Shown: in pieces, positions 25,011 to 30,065 of the stretch
How the letters are laid out: each line of letters starts with the position of its first letter
Numbering within the stretch: the first letter of the stretch is position 1
Source of the DNA: CBDHHC01 sp050633205
GTDB taxonomy: Bacteria > Pseudomonadota > Alphaproteobacteria > Rhizobiales > CBDHHC01
Length of the DNA: 30,065 bases
Direction of reading: 5' to 3'
Assembly (NCBI GenBank): GCA_050633205.1
Contig: JBOEGA010000128.1
Coordinates: 1-30,065 of the forward strand
The notes under the pieces: generated by a model
The model's database searches: none
Told to the model about the DNA's origin: nothing
Seen by the model: only the letters and a program-made list of their open reading frames with translations
Translations under genes and position numbers: made by a program

Positions 25011-25631
25011 TCAGAAGAACCTTTCGGGGATACGTATGTTATCACCAGGCTGAATAAGAACTGGCTGCGTAAGCGAGTACTTGCGTTCCTGAGACTCATT
25101 AGCACGCTGAATAAAGACATGCCCTTTAACTGCCCGATATGTATAACCACCTGCAATTGCAACTGCTCTGCGGACATCAAGCCCGTTGCTGTAGTTATAT
25201 TGCCCCCCCTGCTTTACTTCTCCCTGAATATAGAAGGGCCTGTAATTCAGAACAGAGACGCGCACCTGGGGGTTTCGAACATATTTTTTAAGAGCCTGTG
25301 TCACCTCTCCGGAAAATTCATTAACAGTAAGACCTGCCGCTTTAATATTGCCAACGAAGGGCATGGAAACACTTCCGTTACCATTGATATCAAATTCACC
25401 GGAATGATCTTTAACGCCCTCAACGGTGACCTGTAACTTGTCACCTGTTCCCAGACGGTAGGCTTTATCCTTGACAACTGCAGCTACCTGTTTGACAGGC
25501 TGAACCGACCCTGTATCCGAAACCCCGGAGACAGTCAGACCCGAACCGCCCGAGCAGCCATGCAGCATCAGAGATAACAGCGAAATAAATATAATAATGA
25601 AAACTCTGAAGTACCTGATCATGATATTCAT
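25011..25631 (-). CDS. Wza-type polysaccharide export (OPX) lipoprotein, short form
   Basis: The lipoprotein of about 206 residues has a hydrophobic signal and a lipobox-like LHGC. It then has the polysaccharide-export domain (AYRLGTGDKLQVTVEG...GSVSMPFVGNIKAAGLTVNEF...YVRNPQVRVSVL) and one SLBB domain (PFYIQGEVKQGGQYNYSNGLDVRRAVAIAGGYTYRA), ending directly at IRIPERFF. It lacks the extra domains and C-terminal outer-membrane helix of E. coli Wza (about 380 residues), so it belongs to the short OPX class. It should form a periplasmic ring over Wzc and need a separate outer-membrane pore. The frame extends to a TTG at 25667, but ATG at 25631 (GGGG upstream) or 25622 gives a more normal signal peptide. 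Confidence 0.9.
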   Translation of the reverse strand: MNIMIRYFRVFIIIFISLLSLMLHGCSGGSGLTVSGVSDTGSVQPVKQVAAVVKDKAYRLGTGDKLQVTVEGVKDHSGEFDINGNGSVSMPFVGNIKAAGLTVNEFSGEVTQALKKYVRNPQVRVSVLNYRPFYIQGEVKQGGQYNYSNGLDVRRAVAIAGGYTYRAVKGHVFIQRANESQERKYSLTQPVLIQPGDNIRIPERFF

Positions 25632-25700
25632 TGAAGCGACCCCAAATATTTCCGAAACTTTATTCAATATTACAGAAATATATACATCAATAAAAATATC

Positions 25701-25730
25701 ATATTAAGTACAACAGGTGTTATTACTCAA
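25701..25730 (-). promoter_or_regulatory. Candidate promoter upstream of the OPX gene
   Basis: On the minus strand TTGAGT (complement of 25725-25730) and TAATAT (complement of 25701-25706) are spaced by 18 bases, in an AT-rich gap between the phosphatase and OPX genes. This would start transcription about 60 bases upstream of the OPX ATG. It is a pattern match only. Confidence 0.35.
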
Positions 25731-25742
25731 GAATATGCCATC

Positions 25743-26495
25743 TTATAAACACTTTTTACTATCGCCTTCGAGAACCAGACAAGTAAGTTTATTCGAAAGA
25801 TATGCTCCAGTATCGATATTAATCCTGTTTTTCCAAATCTCTGGCTGGTTTACCGGAGTGTGACCATGAACAATAACCTTGCCGTAGTCAGCATTGCTCT
25901 CAAGAAACTCTTCTCTGATCCAGATCAAATCTTCTTCCCGCTGCTTTTCAAGGCTGACACCAGGCTTTACCCCTGCATGGCAAAAAAAGTAATCTCCAAG
26001 AGATACGCTTTTTTGCAAAGAATGATAGAAATCAAAATGTTCTCTGGGTAGTAAATCAAGAAATTGCTGACGGATAGTTTCGAACCCGCCACTTTCCTTC
26101 ATTCCTGCCAGTCTGACACCATAGGAGTGCAATGTTTCAAGCCCACCAAAGTTCTGCCAGGACGACAGAATACCCGGATCACAAAGGAATTTCAGCAGGG
26201 TTGCTTCGTGGTTTCCCTTTAGATAAATACTCTCTGTTTCCTGTTGCCTGTCCTGAAGAAAGAAGTCGATAACCTGCCGGGACTGCTCTCCACGATCAAT
26301 ATAGTCCCCAAGAAATACTTTTATTATTTTTGAAATATTTTCGCTGTTATAAATATCATTGTTAATTTTTTCCTGCATTTCCTTAAGCAGATCACACCTG
26401 CCATGAATATCTCCAATGACATATATACGGGTATCTGCCGGTGTACTTACCTGGCTTGACCTGAAAAGACGATGCGCTAAGTCAATAAGTCCCAA
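25743..26495 (-). CDS. PPP-family metallophosphatase at the head of the EPS export block
   Basis: The 250-residue protein carries the complete PPP catalytic set: GDIHGR (28-33), GDYIDRG (63-69), GNHE (94-97), CHAG (172-175) and VHGHTP (209-214). These bind the two metals and phosphate in Ser/Thr phosphatases and ApaH-like diadenosine polyphosphate hydrolases. The start is a TTG at 26495: no in-frame ATG lies upstream of GDIHGR, and AGGGTG precedes it by 13 bases. The position directly before the OPX gene, and the lack of a Wzb-type low-molecular-weight phosphatase in the window, suggest it may dephosphorylate the Wzc kinase or another EPS regulator. Its substrate could equally be a nucleotide. 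Confidence 0.88.
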   Translation of the reverse strand: MGLIDLAHRLFRSSQVSTPADTRIYVIGDIHGRCDLLKEMQEKINNDIYNSENISKIIKVFLGDYIDRGEQSRQVIDFFLQDRQQETESIYLKGNHEATLLKFLCDPGILSSWQNFGGLETLHSYGVRLAGMKESGGFETIRQQFLDLLPREHFDFYHSLQKSVSLGDYFFCHAGVKPGVSLEKQREEDLIWIREEFLESNADYGKVIVHGHTPVNQPEIWKNRINIDTGAYLSNKLTCLVLEGDSKKCL

Positions 26496-26694
26496 AACTT
26501 TTTCTACACCCTGATAAAATTACAAAATATACCTGAAACATAGAAATGAAACGATTCAAATAAGAAACACAAATATATAATTAATATATACACAGCAATT
26601 TAATTAAAACATTAATATACATTGAAATTATTTTGCCTCGCGCAATATATCACAAAAAAATACTTATTATATATCATTCTTACCAAGAGCATAT
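26496..26694. other. Very AT-rich divergent promoter region
   Basis: This gene-free stretch lies between the phosphatase (minus) and the cysteine proteinase (plus). It is mostly A and T with many TTAAT/ATATAT tracts, as expected for divergent promoters or nucleoid-protein binding. I see no tRNA, transposon or long repeat in it. Confidence 0.5.
26622..26650 (+). promoter_or_regulatory. Candidate promoter for the structured leader and cysteine proteinase gene
   Basis: TTGAAA (26622-26627) and ATATAT (26645-26650) are separated by 17 bases. Transcription would begin near 26657, about 40 bases before the structured leader and about 180 bases before the coding start. Other AT-rich hexamers nearby mean the exact site is uncertain. 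Confidence 0.35.
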
Positions 26695-26824
26695 ACAGGG
26701 AAATCACATATAACGATAAACGACGGACTCTAACCGCCGTAGGAAAATTCGTGAGACTGGCTAAATGCCTTTCCAGTATTTAGCCGCTTAGGATGATGTG
26801 CATTTCCCTGTGAGTGAAAGGGAG
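26695..26824 (+). ncRNA. Candidate cis-regulatory structured leader (three-way junction), family not recognised
   Basis: A 15-bp closing stem with a single bulged C pairs 26695-26709 with 26796-26811. Inside it, one hairpin pairs 26720-26726 with 26734-26740 (one A-C mismatch), and another pairs GGCTAAAT (26759-26766) with ATTTAGCC (26778-26785). The second loop contains CCTTTCC (26768-26774). This can pair with GGAAA in the junction (26742-26746) as a pseudoknot, or with GAAAGG (26816-26821) at the ribosome binding site. ACTGG (26756-26760) can also pair with CCAGT (26773-26777) instead of the second stem. The layout is what one expects of a translational riboswitch or RNA thermometer. I find no match to the c-di-GMP, cobalamin, TPP, SAM or glycine riboswitch consensus sequences I know. 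Confidence 0.55.
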
Positions 26825-26834
26825 AATGACTATC

Positions 26835-27554
26835 ATGCCGCATAATATTATACGGTTTATGGCAACCGCTGCCTTGGTTATATTCGCGCTACCTGCAATT
26901 GCCGGTTCCGAAATTTCTCGAAGCAGCACAATGAAAGGTGGTGCATCGACATTTCCTCCATTGGGACACCGTGAATTATGTAACAGACATGCATTTCAAT
27001 GCAGATCTGTTGCAGGCCGAACTTCTACAAGAAAAGGTGCGGTCGTACTGACAGGGGCCAGATGGCAGCAATTGAAACAGGTTAACCGCCGTATCAATCG
27101 CCAGATCATCGCGCGTTCTGACAGACGAACTTACAACAAGCTGGATTTCTGGTCATTGTCTGGCCGTTATGGTGACTGTGAAGACTATGCTTTGCGTAAA
27201 CGTCAGGCTTTACTTAGACAGGGGTGGCCCTCAAGTGCTTTGCTACTAACCACTGCACGTGATCATCGCAGAAGACCACATGCGGTATTGGTAGTGAAAA
27301 CTCACAGGGGCGATTATGTTCTTGATAACCTGAACTCTTCTGTCAAACCCTGGCGCAGTGTGCCTTATCAATGGCTGAAACAACAATCACAGGGAAACCC
27401 TGGCAGATGGGTTTCTTTATCCGGTTACAAAAAATACAGTTCTGAAAAAATGGCCGGCAGCAGGTTTGCTTCAAAAGCTGAAGCGCGTAAATACCTGCAG
27501 CTTGTACTTCGCAAAATCAAGACGAAAAAGCAAAATCGTCAATATGCGTGGTAA
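26835..27554 (+). CDS. Bacterial transglutaminase-like cysteine proteinase (BTLCP, DUF920; LapG-related)
   Basis: The 239-residue secreted protein has a signal peptide (about 5-24, ending IAGS) and the BTLCP catalytic domain. The triad is Cys115 in YGDCEDYALRKR, His149 in PHAVLVV and Asp164 in YVLDNL. In this fold LapG cleaves the N-terminus of a giant adhesin in the periplasm under control of the c-di-GMP receptor LapD; most alphaproteobacterial members are uncharacterised. I choose ATG at 26835, with GGGAG ten bases upstream; GTG at 26814 and ATG at 26826 are poorer because the binding site would be absent or too close. Two further cysteines (C49, C56) lie upstream of the domain. It is monocistronic between the EPS export genes and a convergent ligase gene. 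The tail is strongly basic. Confidence 0.88.
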   Translation: MPHNIIRFMATAALVIFALPAIAGSEISRSSTMKGGASTFPPLGHRELCNRHAFQCRSVAGRTSTRKGAVVLTGARWQQLKQVNRRINRQIIARSDRRTYNKLDFWSLSGRYGDCEDYALRKRQALLRQGWPSSALLLTTARDHRRRPHAVLVVKTHRGDYVLDNLNSSVKPWRSVPYQWLKQQSQGNPGRWVSLSGYKKYSSEKMAGSRFASKAEARKYLQLVLRKIKTKKQNRQYAW

Positions 27555-27575
27555 CAACATAATATGTCACAGACC

Positions 27576-29009
27576 TTACAGGCTCCTGCTGCTCCAGGAC
27601 TGTGACACCCCCAACCCCAGTAAGGTTACATATGTAATCGTAATACCGGATATCTGGAGGGGGAAATCGATGAGTGAATGTAGCAGGACTATTACAGAAA
27701 CAGAAAAGCCGGTCTGTGAAAAAGACTGGCTTTTTTTTCTCAAGAGTGCCCCCTGCAGACATCTGTATACACACCAGCCAACTGTAAGAAAAAGCAGAAC
27801 AGCAACCGGCACTCCAAGCTCCATCAGATTTTCCAGGTAAGTATTGTGAGCCTGGTTCCACCGACCATATGCAGACAATATACTGTCCCTGTACAAAGGA
27901 AAGATATCTGCGAAGGTTCCAAAGCCGCTGCCGAACCAGGGAGCGTCTCCTATTGCCTGTATGGCCTTACCGAAAACTCCAACCCGCTCATAGTCAATCG
28001 CATTTTCGGATGAGAGTCTGGATAGCAGTCTACTTCCGCCAGATTTCTGAAACAAATAATACAAGCCTGAGCAGGCAATAATCATAACGCAGAAACCTAC
28101 GCTGAAATTAATAAAAGATGATGGGGTCTCGCTCCTGTCAGATTTAAAGTATCTGGACCAGCTGGCACATCTCAATACCATCAAGGTAAACATACCTGCA
28201 AACGCACAGAGGAAACCTGCCCGGGATCTGGATAGCAGTAAAACTCCAACCAATATAAGAAGCCCGCATAAATACAGGCCTTTGCGAATAAAAAACTCGC
28301 CAATGATGATTTCCGTATAATATTTGAGACGAACGCCACGCAAACGTACAATCAGGCCTTCAACGGACCGCAATACAAACAGCAGCCAGATAACACAGCC
28401 GATCCCGATATAGGATGCGAAGTGGTTACGGTTGACAAAAGTTCCTGTTACTTCCTCTTTACCAACCCATTTATCAAACCCGAGAATAGTCTGAGAGCCA
28501 GAAGACCAGAGAGTGATTGCATATAAGGCATTAGCAAGGACGGCTATGGCAATAATTTTTAACAGGAAATCTGCCTGATTGTAATCTCTGCCAAACTGCA
28601 GGGCCAGCCAGAATACACCTCCGTAGGTAAGCAAGCGCAACAAACCGATTAAAGTTGCCGAGGGGTTAACGGATATAGTGGCGGGCACTGCCTTACCTAA
28701 TGCTGTAGCAGTTTCACTCCAGAGTGGGTGGCTTAGCATCCCAGGCAGGTAACTGCTGCTCTGTAGAAACACCGCCAGGCAAACCAGCATGTAGGCAATC
28801 AAGGGCAGCGACACAGTCCTTACAGGTACAGGCAGGGTTCCTCCGGCCAGTCTTGCATCAACAGCAAACCACATAAGCATAAAGGCAGTAATTACGCCAT
28901 TAAGTCCCCAGGCGAGGGCAATATTGCCGCCTAGCGGAACCGCCGCAAGCGCAACAAATATCCCGAAAATCAGGACAATCAATTTCGTTGGCAGCAATCT
29001 GGAGAGCAT
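27576..29009 (-). CDS. O-antigen ligase/polymerase family membrane protein (Wzy_C)
   Basis: The 477-residue protein has roughly twelve membrane segments and a large periplasmic loop with the Wzy_C/WaaL hallmark GSGFGTF...YRDSIL...RWNQAHNTYLENLMELGV, in which the His of QAHNTYLE and nearby Arg are typical of these enzymes. Members either ligate polymer to a lipid or protein acceptor, or polymerise repeat units. ATG at 29009 follows GGGTGGG; an upstream TTG at 29021 is less likely. It is separated from the EPS operon by the cysteine proteinase gene and converges with it (21-nt gap). A second, unrelated polymerase-like protein lies at 12699-14018, so one may be polymerase and the other ligase. 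Confidence 0.82.
   Translation of the reverse strand: MLSRLLPTKLIVLIFGIFVALAAVPLGGNIALAWGLNGVITAFMLMWFAVDARLAGGTLPVPVRTVSLPLIAYMLVCLAVFLQSSSYLPGMLSHPLWSETATALGKAVPATISVNPSATLIGLLRLLTYGGVFWLALQFGRDYNQADFLLKIIAIAVLANALYAITLWSSGSQTILGFDKWVGKEEVTGTFVNRNHFASYIGIGCVIWLLFVLRSVEGLIVRLRGVRLKYYTEIIIGEFFIRKGLYLCGLLILVGVLLLSRSRAGFLCAFAGMFTLMVLRCASWSRYFKSDRSETPSSFINFSVGFCVMIIACSGLYYLFQKSGGSRLLSRLSSENAIDYERVGVFGKAIQAIGDAPWFGSGFGTFADIFPLYRDSILSAYGRWNQAHNTYLENLMELGVPVAVLLFLTVGWCVYRCLQGALLRKKSQSFSQTGFSVSVIVLLHSLIDFPLQISGITITYVTLLGLGVSQSWSSRSL
27704..27738 (+). terminator. Intrinsic terminator for the cysteine proteinase transcript, inside the convergent ligase gene
   Basis: AAAAGCCGGTC (27704-27714) pairs with GACTGGCTTTT (27724-27734), with one G-T wobble and a 9-nt loop. 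It is followed by T to 27738, giving an eight-T run (27731-27738). It has the form of a strong plus-strand Rho-independent terminator 150 nt beyond the proteinase stop, although the same bases encode residues of the ligase (RKKSQSFSQTGF) on the other strand. Confidence 0.7.
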
Positions 29010-29138
29010 AATCCCACCCAAACATATTCAGAAACACAAAAGGAAATACTTTGTATTACATGAAAAAGATGGATTATGAACAAGGTTATCCGGATTTAAA
29101 CAAGTAGTTCACAAATATTATTGTGTTTTATGTGCGGG

Positions 29139-29161
29139 AAGCGGGGTTTGTAACCCCGCTT
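29139..29161 (-). terminator. Terminator hairpin downstream of the HEAT-repeat gene
   Basis: AAGCGGGGTT (29139-29148) and AACCCCGCTT (29152-29161) form a perfect 10-bp GC-rich stem with a 3-nt loop, 22 nt past the stop of the minus-strand HEAT gene. No strong T-run follows on either strand, so efficiency is uncertain. The remaining gap up to the ligase start holds nothing else recognisable. Confidence 0.55.
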
Positions 29162-29183
29162 ACACTGTTGATGCCAGCACATA

Positions 29184-30047
29184 TCAAAAGCACGGTGAGA
29201 AAAACTTGTTCTCGCCAGTCTCACAATACTTGCGGAAAGCAGCCTGTGCTTCAGGGTCTTTAAAGTCCTTGAGCCCCTTAGCCGCTTCTTTTCTTACAAG
29301 TGGGCTGGGATCATCAAGCGCTGCTATGATTTCCGGCAAGGCTTTGCTGTAGCTTACTTTTCCAAACGCGAATGCAGCGAAGCCTCTGCTTTTATCATGG
29401 TCGCCTTTAATAACTTTCATAAAGTATTCTATGCCTGCAGGATGATTTAATTTCAAAAGGGAATAAGCGGCAGCTTCCCTTGTACTCCATTTCCTTTCAC
29501 TTAGCATAGATTTAAGTTTGGCAACGCCTTTGTCATTGCCAAGGCGCGCAAGTGAATAGGCGGCTTCTCGTTGTACTGACTTATCACTGTTTAAATCCAT
29601 CGTTGAAAGAAGAATAGCGACTGCTCGTGTATCACCGCCAGTATTTGCCATAGCCTCGGCAGCATACATTCTTACTAGATTATTGCCGTCAAATAAAGCA
29701 TCGCGAAGAAGTGGTATAATTCTGCTACCACCAATTTTTCCCAAAGCCCGAACAACATCTCTACGTGTTAATTCATTTTTCGATCCCAAAGCTGATTTCA
29801 AAATTGCAAAACCTCTACCACTGCCCAACATAGCCGTAGCAATAGCAGCTTCCTGCCTCACCTCAGAGTTTTGATCCTTTAGCCTGGCTTCAAGATGAGG
29901 AAGCGCCGATTTATCATCAAGCTCTCCCAAAGAGTCGGCAGCATTTCTTCTCACAGTTGGGTTTGGATCATCCAGAGCATTTATAAGTGCCTGCAAGGAA
30001 CGTTTGTCTTTTAACTGCCCTAATGCAAAAGCTGCACTTTCACGTGA
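29184..30047 (-). CDS. HEAT/PBS-lyase-repeat protein, N-terminally incomplete
   Basis: The open frame encodes tandem helical repeats of about 31 residues with the pattern 'aDPnptVRrnAAdsLGel.d..alp.L' (such as LDDPNPTVRRNAADSLGEL and LDDPSPLVRKEAAKGLKDF), which form a protein-binding superhelix. Seven or more repeats are visible, and the C-terminus ends at ENKFFSPCF. The first ATG-like start available is a TTG at 29996, but the repeat pattern continues upstream (ESAAFALGQLKDKRSLQALINAL), so that is not the real N-terminus. An in-frame TGA interrupts it at 30048-30050. The gene is either broken here or the last bases of the window are unreliable. The partner is unknown. Confidence 0.75.
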   Translation of the reverse strand, partial: SRESAAFALGQLKDKRSLQALINALDDPNPTVRRNAADSLGELDDKSALPHLEARLKDQNSEVRQEAAIATAMLGSGRGFAILKSALGSKNELTRRDVVRALGKIGGSRIIPLLRDALFDGNNLVRMYAAEAMANTGGDTRAVAILLSTMDLNSDKSVQREAAYSLARLGNDKGVAKLKSMLSERKWSTREAAAYSLLKLNHPAGIEYFMKVIKGDHDKSRGFAAFAFGKVSYSKALPEIIAALDDPSPLVRKEAAKGLKDFKDPEAQAAFRKYCETGENKFFSPCF

Positions 30048-30065
30048 TCAACCCCCAATTTCTAC

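Noticed and set aside
26695..26811. Inverted repeat considered as a miniature transposable element (MITE)
   Set aside because: There is no target-site duplication visible, the arms differ by a bulge, the interior forms further stems, and the unit occurs once in the window. A structured leader fits better, although a genome-wide copy search would settle it.
26695..26824. Leader considered as a known c-di-GMP-I (GEMM) riboswitch
   Set aside because: The conserved core (such as GACGCAAAGCC and the tetraloop-receptor arrangement) is absent.
1..30065. CRISPR arrays, tRNA/rRNA genes, insertion sequences and integrases
   Set aside because: I looked for direct repeats with spacers, cloverleaf-like T-arm sequences and transposase or integrase motifs and found none. 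The only tandem array is the coding repeat at 1824-2621.

Overview
The window looks like the chromosome of an alphaproteobacterium of moderate GC content. The indications are a DUF2793 tail-fibre protein beside an Rcc01079-type spike base protein, a bacterial transglutaminase-like cysteine proteinase (BTLCP family), and a membrane-anchored Ala/Glu-rich protein ending in a helix-hairpin-helix domain. I cannot place the order or genus. The main content is a large Wzx/Wzy-type exopolysaccharide (EPS) or capsule locus on the minus strand. Other blocks flank it.

Layout, left to right. (1) panC on the plus strand (265-1125). (2) A minus-strand envelope cluster (4231 down to 1188): a BON-domain membrane protein, an unlisted 41-residue membrane protein, and a membrane-anchored protein with eight 32-residue repeats. 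(3) A plus-strand trio (4662-6937): DUF2793 tail fibre, spike base protein and spike fibre, of the kind that decorates gene transfer agents (GTAs) and related phages. (4) A minus-strand EPS assembly operon (19447 down to 6952): polyprenyl-phosphate sugar transferase, Wzx flippase, six glycosyltransferases, a Wzy-like polymerase, a WcaF-like acetyltransferase and a terminal methyltransferase. Most of these genes overlap by 1-22 nt. (5) The EPS export and control block (26495 down to 19543): PPP-family phosphatase, short Wza-type OPX lipoprotein, secreted Gly-rich protein, outer-membrane beta-barrel, Wzc-type tyrosine autokinase and an unknown membrane protein. (6) A plus-strand BTLCP cysteine proteinase (26835-27554) behind a strikingly structured leader, converging on an O-antigen ligase/polymerase-like protein (29009 down to 27576). 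(7) A HEAT-repeat protein that is incomplete at the right edge.

How the genes fit together. The sugar transferase starts a lipid-linked repeat unit, and the glycosyltransferases, acetyltransferase and possibly the methyltransferase build and decorate it. Wzx flips it, a Wzy-like protein polymerises it, and Wzc with the short OPX protein and the beta-barrel exports it. The phosphatase may oppose the Wzc kinase. In Rhodobacter capsulatus, GTA head spikes of this family bind the capsule, so spike genes converging on an EPS operon are notable. An AT-rich patch (about 6630-7645) covers both the spike-fibre tip and the last gene of the EPS operon.

The two most interesting signals are that spike/EPS mosaic and the leader at 26695-26824. 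The leader can form a three-way junction, and its loop can pair either with an internal purine run or with the likely ribosome binding site.
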